Assembly (NCBI GenBank): GCA_030681645.1
Contig: JAUXRX010000056.1
Coordinates: 310,001-374,000, forward strand
Source of the DNA: Archangium sp.
Lineage (GTDB): Bacteria; Myxococcota; Myxococcia; Myxococcales; Myxococcaceae
Length of the DNA stretch: 64,000 nucleotides
Direction of reading: 5' to 3'
Part shown: piece after piece, positions 54,825 through 63,986 of the stretch
Position numbering within the stretch: position 1 is the first letter of the stretch
Layout of the letters: each line of letters begins with the position of its first letter
Notes under the pieces: model-generated
The model's database searches: none
What the model was told of the DNA's origin: nothing
The model's input: the letters and a program-made list of their open reading frames with translations, nothing else
Position numbers and translations under genes: made by a program

Positions 54825-57476
54825 TCACGGGAAGAGCGTCGGCCAGTTGCGGCTGAGCCACTCGCGCCGCGCCTCGTCTTCCTTCCAGCTGCCCACCCTC
54901 AGGTCGACCGGCCTTCCCGCGGTCATCAACGGCTCGAGCTCGGCCAGCGTGGTGCGCGCGAACCCCGCGTCGTGCACCACCAGCATCGCCTCGCTCTCCC
55001 AGTACGCCGAGGTGACGTCGGTGTTCGCGCTCCCCACCACGACCGCGTCATCGTCGCGCACCATCAGCTTCGCGTGCACGTGGGTGAACACCGGCCCCAG
55101 CTGCTCGGCCACCACCGTGTACTGAAAGCCCTCGGCGCCCGCCCGCAGCACCGGGCTCAGCCGCCCCCGCACCAGCTCGTCGGCCAGCGAGCGCAGCGCC
55201 CCGTGCCCGAACGGCTGATCATCACCCCAGCGCGGGCGCACGCTGCCGAAGAGGAACTGCACCCGCACGCCCCGGCGGATCGCCGTGATGAACGCGCGCT
55301 GCAGCTCGAGCAGCAGCGGGAACGTGTTCACCAGCACCAGCCGGCGCTTCGCCGTGCGGATGAGCTCGAGCTGCGCGTCGAGGCAGTGCGCGTCGGCGAG
55401 GCCCTGGTGCAGCACCAGCCGGCACGCCATCGACCCCGCCACCGGGGCCGGCGACACCTCGTACGGAGCGCCCCCGGCCCGCTCCCAGTCCGCGAGGAAG
55501 GACCGGTCGACCGCCTCCACCAGCGGCCCCTCGAAGGCCACCCCCGCATCGAGCCACGGCACGTCGTGGAAGTTGGTGGTCCGGGTCAGCTCGAGCTCAC
55601 CGAAGCCGCGGTAGTAGGGCGCGCCCAGGTTGCGGCCGCTCACCGTCGCGAAGCGGCGATCGATGCAGCTCAGCTTGCGGTGGTTGCGTTGCTTCAGGTC
55701 CACCACCCGCGGCAACCCCGACAGCGGCTGCGCCGCGCGCACCTCGACGCCGGGCGACGCCGCGAGCCGCGCCAGCACCGGGTTCCTGGTGCCGTACGCG
55801 TCGTGCAGGCTGTAGAGCGCATCGACCAGCACCCGCACCGTCACGCCGCGTGCACCCGCCTGGCGGAGCGCGTCGGCCACCTCTTCCGACACCGGGTCGT
55901 CGTCCACCATGTACGACTGCCAATGCACCCGCTCCCGCGCCGCGCCGATGCTGGTGATCAGCGCCCTGCGCGCGGTGGCGTTCTCGAGCTCGAGCGTGAC
56001 CTGGTGCCCCTCGCGCAACGGCGCCTCGGTGAGCACCCGCCAGCGCGTCTCCTGGTCAGGCACCGCGACCGCCGGCCCGCTCAGCCGGCGGGTGGGGCTG
56101 CGCGAGCGGAGGCTGTCGGCCGTCCACGTGGTGAGAAAGGGCGAGCGCGGCTCGGGCCCCTGCGCGGTGATCAACGACACCACCGGCGCGCCCCGCGTGA
56201 TCAGCGCCAGCGCCAACCGCTGCAGCCGCACCGCGTCGGCCAATTCCGACACGTCGCCCGCCCCGGCGTCGTCGAGGTACGCGCTGGCGTCGAGCAGGGG
56301 CACCGGCCCACCCCACGGCACTACCGCGTCGAACCGCGCCCGCACCGACTCGAGCGTCTGTTCGGCGCGCAGCCGCACCACCACGATGGTGTGCTCGACC
56401 GCGAACGGCTCGACCTCGGCGAGCGCGTCGAGCGGGAAGCGCGAATCGAGCAGCACCAGCGGCCGCGCGCCCAGCAACTGCGCGCTCGCCACCGGCGCGG
56501 CGACCCCCGCGGCACACAGCGCCACCGAGGTGGCCTGCGCGGGCACCCACTCGTCGGGGATCGACACCACCCCGCCATCGTGCGTGAGCGGCCCGCGATC
56601 CTCCCCGCCCACGAGCAGGAAGGTCTCGCCCTCGGGCAGCGCCGCCCGGCCCAGCGCGCTCGAGCGCTCGAGCAGCACGCGCAGCGGAGCGCCGGGTTGC
56701 CGGACCGTGTCGGTCGCCGAGAGCCGATCGGCGAAGAGCCTCGTGACCGTCGCGTCGTGATGGAGGATCAGCACCGGCAGCGGTGCGTCCTCCAGCGCCT
56801 GGCCCGAGAAGATGCTGCTCATCAGGGTGCTGGCTGACACGTCGGCGCTGGGCACCACCAACAGCCCCGCGCCCCGGTCGAGCGCGGCCCGCACGGTCGT
56901 CTCGGGCGGCAGGTCCCCGAGCGCGGCGAACTCGAGCTGGTGCGCGGGAAACAGCGCCCGCACCGCGAGCTCGTCGGCGTCGCTGACCGCCTGCCGCATC
57001 AGGAACGTGAGCTGGGTCACGCCCGGCAGCTCGCGCACCGCCGCCGCGGTCTCGGCCAGCGCACCCGAGGCGGCGTCGAGCATCACGCAGACCCTCTCGT
57101 TGGCGTGCCTGGGGGCCTCGCACCGCGCTCCCACCGCCAGCACGTTCACGTCGTAGCGGGCCACCCACTGCAACACCGCCAGCGCGCGGGCGCGCGGCGT
57201 GCGGCTCGGCCAGGAGCCCACCACCACCAGCGAGCCCCCGTGGCGATGGGCCGCCAGCGCCACCTGCGCCGAGTCGAAGGACTCCTCGAACGAGAAGTCG
57301 AGCGACGAGCCCTCGAGCGAGCCCAGCAGCCGCTCGAGCTCACGCCGCGCGTGCGCGCCGTCGAGCGCCACCACGTGCAGGTTCGTCACGCCCGGGGAAT
57401 ACCGGCGCGCGTATTCGAGCACCGGCGCGGGCGGCGCGGTGGCATCGATGACGAGGACGACGTGCGCGCCGCTCAT
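54825..57476 (-). CDS. Universal-stress-like domains fused to a phospholipase D pair
   Basis: An 883-residue protein. The first about 250 residues hold two regions resembling UspA folds (VVLVIDATAPPAPVLEYARRY...GGSLVVVGSW; VCVMLDAASGALAETAAAV...GAGLLVVPSADVSASTL). Residues about 510-850 are a PLD/cardiolipin-synthase module with two HKD motifs: H-R-K-L-S-C-I-D (His599) and H-A-K-L-M-V-R-D (His801), each followed by a GSxN-type stretch (SGRNLG; GSANTD). The middle of about 250 residues is of uncertain fold (LVLLDSRFPLDALAEVEPF). It should transfer or hydrolyse phosphatidyl groups; the stress-like half may sense nucleotides. The arrangement is unusual. Confidence 0.82.
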   Translation of the reverse strand: MSGAHVVLVIDATAPPAPVLEYARRYSPGVTNLHVVALDGAHARRELERLLGSLEGSSLDFSFEESFDSAQVALAAHRHGGSLVVVGSWPSRTPRARALAVLQWVARYDVNVLAVGARCEAPRHANERVCVMLDAASGALAETAAAVRELPGVTQLTFLMRQAVSDADELAVRALFPAHQLEFAALGDLPPETTVRAALDRGAGLLVVPSADVSASTLMSSIFSGQALEDAPLPVLILHHDATVTRLFADRLSATDTVRQPGAPLRVLLERSSALGRAALPEGETFLLVGGEDRGPLTHDGGVVSIPDEWVPAQATSVALCAAGVAAPVASAQLLGARPLVLLDSRFPLDALAEVEPFAVEHTIVVVRLRAEQTLESVRARFDAVVPWGGPVPLLDASAYLDDAGAGDVSELADAVRLQRLALALITRGAPVVSLITAQGPEPRSPFLTTWTADSLRSRSPTRRLSGPAVAVPDQETRWRVLTEAPLREGHQVTLELENATARRALITSIGAARERVHWQSYMVDDDPVSEEVADALRQAGARGVTVRVLVDALYSLHDAYGTRNPVLARLAASPGVEVRAAQPLSGLPRVVDLKQRNHRKLSCIDRRFATVSGRNLGAPYYRGFGELELTRTTNFHDVPWLDAGVAFEGPLVEAVDRSFLADWERAGGAPYEVSPAPVAGSMACRLVLHQGLADAHCLDAQLELIRTAKRRLVLVNTFPLLLELQRAFITAIRRGVRVQFLFGSVRPRWGDDQPFGHGALRSLADELVRGRLSPVLRAGAEGFQYTVVAEQLGPVFTHVHAKLMVRDDDAVVVGSANTDVTSAYWESEAMLVVHDAGFARTTLAELEPLMTAGRPVDLRVGSWKEDEARREWLSRNWPTLFP

Positions 57477-57621
57477 GACCGGGTTTCTGACAGGGACCGG
57501 GGGGAAGTGGGAACTGACTCACGAAATCCTGCGTCGCGTCCCACCCCTCCGCAGGATTTGCGGCGGCGGCTGGCCCTCTCCCTCACGCGCTCGTTCCCCG
57601 GTTTTTGCAGAGTTTCCCCCC

Positions 57622-60348
57622 ATGACCACCAAGCGCTGGGTGTACGGCCTCGACGAGCTGGCGAAGGTACAACGCATCGCTCGCAAGTGGGACGAGGTGA
57701 AGGCGCTGCTGGGGGGCAAAGGCGCCAACCTCGCCGAGATGACGCGGCTGGGCTTCCCCGTACCCCCCGGCTTCACCGTCACCACCGAGGCCTGCCGCGA
57801 GTACCTGCGGCGCGACGCGCTGCCCAGGACGATGTGGGCCCAGGTCGAGGCCGCGCTCGCCACCCTCGAGCGGCGCACCGGCAGGCGCTTCGGCGACCCG
57901 GCCAACCCGCTGCTGGTGTCCTGCCGCTCGGGCGCCAAGTTCTCCATGCCCGGCATGATGGACACCGTGCTCAACCTCGGGCTCACCCCCGAGGTGACGC
58001 TGGGCCTCGCGGAGCTCACCGGAGATCCCCGCTTCGCGTGGGACTCGGCCCGCCGCCTGGTGCAGATGTTCGGCTGCGTGGTGATGGACGTGCCCCACGC
58101 CCCGTTCGAGGCCGTGCTCACCGAGTTCCGCGCTCGCCGCGTCGTCGAGAACGACGCCGACCTCCCCGCGGAGGATCTCGAGGCCATCACCGGGCGCTTC
58201 AAGGCCATCGTCCAGGAACACGCGGGCCGGCCCTTCCCCGAGGCGCCGCTGGAACAGCTCAGGCTGGCCACCGAGGCCGTCTTCCGCTCGTGGAAGGGCA
58301 AGCGCGCGCGCGACTATCGCCAGGCCGCCGGCATCCCCGACGATCTCGGCACCGCGGTGAACATCGTCACCATGGTGTTCGGCAACCTCGGCGCGGGCAG
58401 CGCCACCGGCGTCGCCACCACCCGCAACGTGTCCACCGGCGAGAAGGTGCTCGAGGGCGACTACCTCCTCAACGCCCAGGGTGAAGACGTGGTGGCCGGC
58501 ACCCGCCCCACCCGCCCCATCTCTGCGCTCAAGGACGACCTGCCCGAGGTGGCCGAGCAGTTCGCCCGCATCGCGGCCAGGCTCGAGGCGCACTACCGCG
58601 AGGTGCAAGACGTCGAGTTCACCGTCGAGCGCGGCACGCTGTGGATGCTGCAGACCCGCGACGCCAAGCGCACCGCGCGCGCCGCCGTGCGCATCGCCGT
58701 CGAGTTGGCGAAGGAACGCCGCATCACCCGCCAGGAAGCCGTGCTGCGGGTGAAGCCCGAGCACGTCGACTTCTACCTGCATCCCCAGTTCGATCCGCTC
58801 GCGGTCAAGGCCGCGCGCGCCGAAGGCAGGCTCGTCGCCACCGGCCTCAACGTCTCGCCGGGCGCGGCGACCGGCCGGCTCGTCTTCGACGCCGACGAGG
58901 CGGTGAAGCAGGCGAAGGAGAAGCGCGACGTGATCATGATCCGCGCCGAGACCAAGCCCGACGACGTGCACGGCATGCTCGCCAGCAAGGGGATCATCAC
59001 CAGCCGCGGCGGCCGCACCAGCCACGCCGCCCTGGTGGCCCGCCAGTTCGGCAAGCCCGCGGTGGTGGGCGTGATGGCGCTCGAGGTCGACGAGGTGAAG
59101 CGCGAGGCCACCGTCACCCGCACCCGCACCGTGCTCAAGGAAGGCGCCGAGGTCTCGCTCGACGGCACCACCGGGGAGATCTTCCTGGGCCGCCTCGACA
59201 CCCTGCAGCCCTCGCTCGAAGACCCGTACCTGCTCGAGCTGCTCAAGTGGGCCGACGGCTTCCGCCGCCTCGACGTGTACGCGAACGCCGACTACCCGCG
59301 CGACGCCGAGCGGGCGCGCGCCCTGGGCGCCGAGGGCATCGGGCTGTGCCGCACCGAGCACATGTTCTTCGAGACCGATCGCCTGCCGGTGGTGCAGCAG
59401 CTGATCCTGTCCACCGAGCGCGCCGATCGCGACGCGCTGCTCTCGAAGCTGCTGCCGCTGCAGCGCGCCGACTTCGCCGGCCTCTTCCGCGCGATGAACG
59501 GCAACCCGGTGACCATCCGGTTGATCGATCCGCCGCTGCACGAGTTCCTCCCCCGCCGCGAGTCGCTCATCCACGAAGTGGCCGAGCTCGAGACCCGGCT
59601 GCGCCTGGGCGACGGAGACCCGAAGGCGCTGGGCAACAAGCTCCACCAGAAGCAGACGATGCTGCTGGCGGTCGAGTCGCTCCACGAAGAGAACCCGATG
59701 CTGGGCCTGCGGGGCGTGCGGCTGGGCATTCACATGCCTGAGCTGGTGGCCATGCAGGTGCGCGCGCTCTTCGAGGCCGCCTGCGACTGCGTGAAGGAAG
59801 GCGTGGTGGTGGTGCCGAAGGTGATGATTCCCCTCGTCGCCCACAGCAACGAGCTCAAAGTCGAGCAGACCATGCTGGTGGAGGTGGCGAAGGCGGTGAT
59901 GGCCGAACGCAAGACGAAGATCCCCTACCAGTTCGGCACCATGATCGAGATCCCCCGCGCGGCGCTCACGGCTGATCAGATCGCCGTGCAGGCGCAGTTC
60001 TTCAGCTTCGGCACCAACGACCTCACCCAGACCACCTTCGGCATCTCTCGCGACGACGCCGAGACCGGCTTCCTCTCGGAATACCTGCAGAAGGGCATCC
60101 TCGCCGAGAACCCCTTCGCTTCCATCGACGAGCCCGGGGTGGGCCAGTTGATGGCGCTCGCGGTCAAGCTGGGCCGCAAGACCAACCCGAAGCTGCACAT
60201 CGGCATCTGCGGCGAGCATGGCGGCGATCCCAAGAGCATCGCCTTCTGCCACCGCATCGGCCTCGACTCGGTCTCCTGCAGCCCCTTCCGCGTACCGGTC
60301 GCCCGCCTGGCCGCTGCCCACGCCGCGCTCGGGAGTAAGCGCAAGTAG
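57622..60348 (+). CDS. ppdK: Pyruvate, phosphate dikinase
   Basis: A 908-residue PPDK of standard length. The N-terminal nucleotide-binding domain begins LLGGKGANLAEM and contains SCRSGAKFSMPGMMDT and ATTRNVSTGE; the phospho-His domain has GGRTSHAALVAR with His468; the C-terminal PEP/pyruvate barrel has the family strings GIGLCRTEHMFF, FGTNDLTQTTFG and CGEHGGDP with Cys863. It interconverts pyruvate + ATP + phosphate with PEP + AMP + PPi, linking glycolysis and gluconeogenesis. Start ATG 57622 gives a normal N-terminus. No regulatory neighbour (PPDK regulatory protein) seen. Confidence 0.95.
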   Translation: MTTKRWVYGLDELAKVQRIARKWDEVKALLGGKGANLAEMTRLGFPVPPGFTVTTEACREYLRRDALPRTMWAQVEAALATLERRTGRRFGDPANPLLVSCRSGAKFSMPGMMDTVLNLGLTPEVTLGLAELTGDPRFAWDSARRLVQMFGCVVMDVPHAPFEAVLTEFRARRVVENDADLPAEDLEAITGRFKAIVQEHAGRPFPEAPLEQLRLATEAVFRSWKGKRARDYRQAAGIPDDLGTAVNIVTMVFGNLGAGSATGVATTRNVSTGEKVLEGDYLLNAQGEDVVAGTRPTRPISALKDDLPEVAEQFARIAARLEAHYREVQDVEFTVERGTLWMLQTRDAKRTARAAVRIAVELAKERRITRQEAVLRVKPEHVDFYLHPQFDPLAVKAARAEGRLVATGLNVSPGAATGRLVFDADEAVKQAKEKRDVIMIRAETKPDDVHGMLASKGIITSRGGRTSHAALVARQFGKPAVVGVMALEVDEVKREATVTRTRTVLKEGAEVSLDGTTGEIFLGRLDTLQPSLEDPYLLELLKWADGFRRLDVYANADYPRDAERARALGAEGIGLCRTEHMFFETDRLPVVQQLILSTERADRDALLSKLLPLQRADFAGLFRAMNGNPVTIRLIDPPLHEFLPRRESLIHEVAELETRLRLGDGDPKALGNKLHQKQTMLLAVESLHEENPMLGLRGVRLGIHMPELVAMQVRALFEAACDCVKEGVVVVPKVMIPLVAHSNELKVEQTMLVEVAKAVMAERKTKIPYQFGTMIEIPRAALTADQIAVQAQFFSFGTNDLTQTTFGISRDDAETGFLSEYLQKGILAENPFASIDEPGVGQLMALAVKLGRKTNPKLHIGICGEHGGDPKSIAFCHRIGLDSVSCSPFRVPVARLAAAHAALGSKRK

Positions 60349-60455
60349 GACTGGAGTTGCGCCACGCGCTGCTTCACGAGCCGCTCGAGAATCTGCGCGC
60401 GAGTGCCTCCGCACCAGCGCTGCATGACCGCGGCGGCGATGCTCCGCCCCACGCG

Positions 60456-60764
60456 TCAGAAGCCGGTGATCAAGACATCGAGGGCGCCGATGATTTCGGT
60501 GCGACGCGAGCTCAGGTCGGTAACCGGAATTCGCATCGAGCCTGTGGGGACGGCACCGAGCAGGTGCGTGACCATCACCATCTCGACCCCTTCGATGGTG
60601 AAGGTGGGGTGGAGCCGCGCCACGGGCGTCCCGAACTTCTTGCGCCGCATCAGGGGCACCACCACCCGGCTCTTGAGGTGCGCGACCAGTTCATGTTGAA
60701 CAACGAGTACGTAGGGAAACGCCTCGCGGTCGCGAGTGTTTCGGTACACCTCAAACTGCCGCAT
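60456..60764 (-). CDS. ccdB: CcdB-family toxin
   Basis: A 102-residue protein of CcdB length and pattern: MRQFEVYRNTR start, FPYVLVVQHELVA, TRVVVPL-like SRVVVPLMRR, a middle FTIEGVEMVM and the C-terminal IIGALDVLITGF ending with the hydrophobic/aromatic residues by which CcdB poisons DNA gyrase. It is the second gene of a pair and shares one base with the antitoxin stop (TGATG). Confidence 0.9.
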   Translation of the reverse strand: MRQFEVYRNTRDREAFPYVLVVQHELVAHLKSRVVVPLMRRKKFGTPVARLHPTFTIEGVEMVMVTHLLGAVPTGSMRIPVTDLSSRRTEIIGALDVLITGF

Positions 60765-60982
60765 CACCACTCCCGATCTTCCGCGTTGAAGATGCCGTAC
60801 TTGTCGATCGCACGGTTGGCCGACTCGAAGCCCTCGCGATTCTCCTCCAGCCACTTCCGCGCACGCTCAGTCCGCACGGCTTCGCGCAGGCTCTCCTCGA
60901 CGATGCGGGAGAGGTTGAGGCCGAGCGCCTGCGCCTCCTTCACCAACTCGACGCTCAGGGAGAGGTTCGTGGCCTTCCGCAT
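60764..60982 (-). CDS. ccdA: CcdA-family antitoxin
   Basis: A 72-residue antitoxin from MRKATNLSLSVELV: ribbon-helix-helix DNA-binding start, then ALGLNLSRIVEESLREAVR and the toxin-binding tail WLEENREGFESANRAIDKYG. It neutralises CcdB and represses the operon. The ATG at 60982 is chosen since it gives the length of known CcdA and leaves the inverted repeat 60999-61029 upstream as operator; in-frame alternatives at 61012, 61024 and 61030 would place the repeat inside the gene. Confidence 0.88.
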   Translation of the reverse strand: MRKATNLSLSVELVKEAQALGLNLSRIVEESLREAVRTERARKWLEENREGFESANRAIDKYGIFNAEDREW

Positions 60983-60998
60983 GCGTGCGGCGACCGGG

Positions 60999-61029
60999 TG
61001 CGTACGTTGCATGCGCAATAACATACGCA
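60999..61029. promoter_or_regulatory. Candidate ccdAB operator
   Basis: Imperfect inverted repeat with 10 bp arms, TGCGTACGTT / AACATACGCA (9 of 10 pair), 11 bp spacer, lying 17 bp before the chosen ccdA start. Position and symmetry fit autorepression by the CcdA ribbon-helix-helix domain. Confidence 0.5.
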
Positions 61030-61145
61030 TCTTCCCTACGCTCGTCGAGCACGCTCAACGCTGATCAGCTCGACGGCGACCCGTGGGTTCCGCGCGCGTT
61101 GCGAGGATGGACGGCCTCGATGGAGCGTGAAAACGTCACCAGTCC

Positions 61146-63248
61146 ATGAGTGGACCCGGCGATGGGCTCAAGAGGCGCCTCCAACCTGAAGGGCGCACCA
61201 GCGACGTCCTCACCTGGCTCGAGCGCCGCCTCGAGGACCCCTTCGTCAACGTGGAGCACCTGCCGAGGTACCTGGCCGCGAGGCGCGAAGACGGGAGCGT
61301 CTACCTGTACGGCCGATTGCTCACGCGCGTCGAGGCCGACGAAATTGCAACCCAGCTCCCCACGCTTCTCGGGGCGGGGCCTGCCGGGCTCGAGGCTGCC
61401 GTCCTGAGTGGCGACCCCACCGTCGCATCGCGTGCGCTCGAGTCGGCGAACGACGACGCCCTGACCGTGATGCTGCACAACCCATCGGCACCGGTGCGCG
61501 CCTCGGCGATGGGCCAGCTCGAGGCGCGTGCGAAACCGGCAGACGACGCTCGGCTGGCCGAGCTGCTGACGGCGCTCGAGCGCGAGCTGGCCGCGGTGCT
61601 CGAGGTCTCCACGCCCTCCGACCGGCGCAAGCTCGAGCGCCTGGTGCGGCAGGGCCTGACGGCCAAACGGCGCGGCTCCGTTCGACTGCAGGCGATTCGG
61701 TGCCTCCTGCGGCTCGCCCCTGACGCCCGCGGTGAGTTCAGCGCAACGCCACTCGCGGAGCGGCTGGCCGCGGTCGACGCCCTGGCCGGCAACGCCTCCC
61801 TGATGGACTTCCTCGTGGACGCGGACGAGGCCGTGGTCGCGAAGGCCCGAGAGGGGCTCGCCTCGCTCCCGGTGCAAGACGTGGTCGCGAACGCGCTGGC
61901 GGCGATGAAGGACGGGTCGCCCACCCAGCGCCTGGCCTCCGTTGCCGCGGTGGAGCCGTTCCTCGTCTCGCAGTGGCGGGCGCTCCTCGAGCCGCTCGTC
62001 TCGCTCACGAAGTCAAGCCGCGGAACGCTGCGCGTCGCCGCCGCCTCGGCGCTCGGCCGACTGGCCCAGGCTCGAAGGCTCTCTCGCAAGCACCTCGAGC
62101 GCGCCGTCGACACCCTCGCGGCGGTGCCCGAGGAACGCACGACCGTCTCGGCGCTGCGCGCGCTGATGTCCGGAAGCGCGACGGCCGATCCGCTGCGAGC
62201 CATCGAGCTCCAGCTCGATGCCGGCGGCACAGACGAGTCCTGGGCCGTCTACGGCGACGCGCTCCTTGCGGCGGGCGACGTCTGCGGCGAACTGGTGGCT
62301 ACGGCGACCGACGCTCGCAAGTTCAAGGCCGTGCTCAAGCGCCACAAGGCGACGCTCTTCGGCGCGCTCGACGAGCTGCTCGGCGAAGACCTCCCGCACC
62401 TGCTCGCTCAGCTCACGTGGCGCCATGGCCTCATCGAGGGGGCCGTCGTCCACGGCGTCGGCGACGTCTCGCTCGAGGAGGTGCTCGACGCCCTCCTCGG
62501 CACTCCGGTGGCCCGGTTCCTCTCGAAGCTCGAGCTGGGCCTGTCGGACCCGATGGGGCACGACAACGACTTCGCGGCGGCCATCGAGCGCCTCGGCGAC
62601 TCGGGGGGCGCGCACCTGCTCCGCTCGCTGCTGCTGGGCAGCTTCGACGACGAGGAGGCCCAGATGAGCTGGGCGCCGTGGGGCGACGTGTCAGCGCTGT
62701 GGGCGGCCTGTCCCGGGCTGGTGGACCTGCGCCTGCGAGGCGCTGGCGGGCCGCTCGGCGACATCCACGCGACGAGCCTCGAGTCCCTCACCGTCGAGAC
62801 CGGAGGCCTCTCACGGCTGACGCTCACCGCCATCGCTGCCGCGAAGCTGCCCGCGCTGCGGCACCTCGAGGTGTGGTTTGGCGACGAGGGCTACGGGGGC
62901 GAGTGTGGCGCGGCCGACGCCGAGCGACTGCTCGCGCGAAAGGACCCGCACCTTCGGTCGCTGGGCTTGCGCAACGCCGAGTTCACGCACGAGCTCATCC
63001 CCCTGCTGGCCGCGTGGAAGCCGCTGCGGCACCTCGAGGTGCTCGACCTGTCCCTGGGCGTGCTCTCCGACGACGACGTCGACGTGCTCCTCGCGAAGCG
63101 CGCGGCCTTCGCCCACCTCAGCCGGCTCGACCTGCGCGGCAACGTCCTCGAGCGCCGCATCAAGGAGATCCGCAAGGCCCTGCCGAACGCGATGCTGGAG
63201 AACCAGCGCGAGACGGACGGTGAGCGATACGCAGCCGTCGGCGAGTAG
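61146..63248 (+). CDS. HEAT-repeat / TIGR02996 / LRR-like protein
   Basis: A 700-residue soluble protein. Residues about 60-340 show HEAT-like helical repeats (VTSRALES... TLRVAAASALGRLAQ), residues about 361-385 match the TIGR02996 repeat-companion domain (D-E-S-W-A-V-Y-G-D-A-L...G-D-V-C-G-E-L-V-A), and residues about 500-690 are leucine-rich (LVDLRLRGAGG, LRHLEVWFG, LRSLGLRNAEF, LSRLDLRGNVL). TIGR02996 proteins are characteristic of myxobacteria and planctomycetes; function unknown, protein-protein binding likely. Downstream of the ccdAB pair and divergent from it. Confidence 0.82.
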   Translation: MSGPGDGLKRRLQPEGRTSDVLTWLERRLEDPFVNVEHLPRYLAARREDGSVYLYGRLLTRVEADEIATQLPTLLGAGPAGLEAAVLSGDPTVASRALESANDDALTVMLHNPSAPVRASAMGQLEARAKPADDARLAELLTALERELAAVLEVSTPSDRRKLERLVRQGLTAKRRGSVRLQAIRCLLRLAPDARGEFSATPLAERLAAVDALAGNASLMDFLVDADEAVVAKAREGLASLPVQDVVANALAAMKDGSPTQRLASVAAVEPFLVSQWRALLEPLVSLTKSSRGTLRVAAASALGRLAQARRLSRKHLERAVDTLAAVPEERTTVSALRALMSGSATADPLRAIELQLDAGGTDESWAVYGDALLAAGDVCGELVATATDARKFKAVLKRHKATLFGALDELLGEDLPHLLAQLTWRHGLIEGAVVHGVGDVSLEEVLDALLGTPVARFLSKLELGLSDPMGHDNDFAAAIERLGDSGGAHLLRSLLLGSFDDEEAQMSWAPWGDVSALWAACPGLVDLRLRGAGGPLGDIHATSLESLTVETGGLSRLTLTAIAAAKLPALRHLEVWFGDEGYGGECGAADAERLLARKDPHLRSLGLRNAEFTHELIPLLAAWKPLRHLEVLDLSLGVLSDDDVDVLLAKRAAFAHLSRLDLRGNVLERRIKEIRKALPNAMLENQRETDGERYAAVGE

Positions 63249-63608
63249 CTCAAAGCCCGGACGCACACCGCGATGTTCCGTCCTCCCTCGACGCGATCGA
63301 GGCCGCACTGAAGGACCTGCCGTCCGCCGTACGCGTGGTGATCGACGCCACTCGCTCCCGGGCCGTGAAGCGCCGCAGGAGCAAGTCCCGTCGCCCTCGG
63401 TCACCAGGCCAGACTCTCGGTTTCCCGGGTTGTTCTTCTTGTTCCTCTGCGGGCACTGAATCAGCGGCCGTGCCCGGAACCTCGTCAGGAACCCGCTCCT
63501 CGAAGATTTCGCAGACCGTGCGCGAGCTCGGCCAGCACCACGCGGAGCTCGGGTCGGAGCCCGAGCCGGAGGCGACTCCACGGGCTGCGTGACGACGGGC
63601 CGCAGCGC
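63249..63608. other. 360 bp gap with possible decayed coding text
   Basis: No complete gene. A plus-strand stretch at about 63262-63350 reads as plausible protein (DAIEAALKDLPSAVRVVIDA) without a start codon, and a minus-strand stretch near 63485-63580 (LRLGLRPELRVVLAELAHGL) without a clear start. Both may be leftovers of broken genes; neither family is recognised. Confidence 0.4.
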
Positions 63609-63986
63609 TCAGCCGCGCGCCCACGGCGGCGCATCCCGTGGCGTGTAGTTCGCGCAATTGACGCGAACTCTTCCCAGCAGCGCGGCCATGAACGTGTCGG
63701 GAGCATCCACGAACCCGAGGTCGATCACCCACCGCTTCTCCGGGTGCGCGCGGAACAGGTACAGCTGGTCGACCCGACTGGGCTTGCCCGTATTGATGCG
63801 CCCCGCGACCCGCTCGATCGACGTCAGGGCCGAGAGCGGAATCGCAGTGGAGAAGAAGAGGCGGTTCTCGCGCAGCTCGCTGGCGGTCAGCTCGAGGCGC
63901 GGGCGAATGAGGAAGCGCACGATGAGGGCGAGGCCGGCCCAGCCAACTCCAGTCACCTTGACCAGGACGTCGGCGCCGTCGGTCAC
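63609..63986 (-). CDS. Hypothetical protein, possible PH-like membrane-associated domain
   Basis: A 125-residue protein. An N-terminal hydrophobic stretch (GVGWAGLALIVRFLI) precedes strands typical of a bacterial PH-like domain (LELTASELRENRLFFSTAIPLSALTSIERVAGRI, WVIDLGFVDAPDTFMAALL). GTG start; the 5' flank is cut by the window end, so a longer start cannot be excluded. Function unknown. Confidence 0.65.
   Translation of the reverse strand: MTDGADVLVKVTGVGWAGLALIVRFLIRPRLELTASELRENRLFFSTAIPLSALTSIERVAGRINTGKPSRVDQLYLFRAHPEKRWVIDLGFVDAPDTFMAALLGRVRVNCANYTPRDAPPWARG

Noticed and set aside
57583..60414. 943-codon minus-strand frame opposite ppdK
   Set aside because: Composition-driven shadow; ppdK on the other strand carries all family motifs.
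59976..60452. Minus-strand frame starting 3 bp after ccdB
   Set aside because: Only the first about 35 residues look like protein; the rest is antisense to the well-supported ppdK 3' end. At most a decayed remnant.
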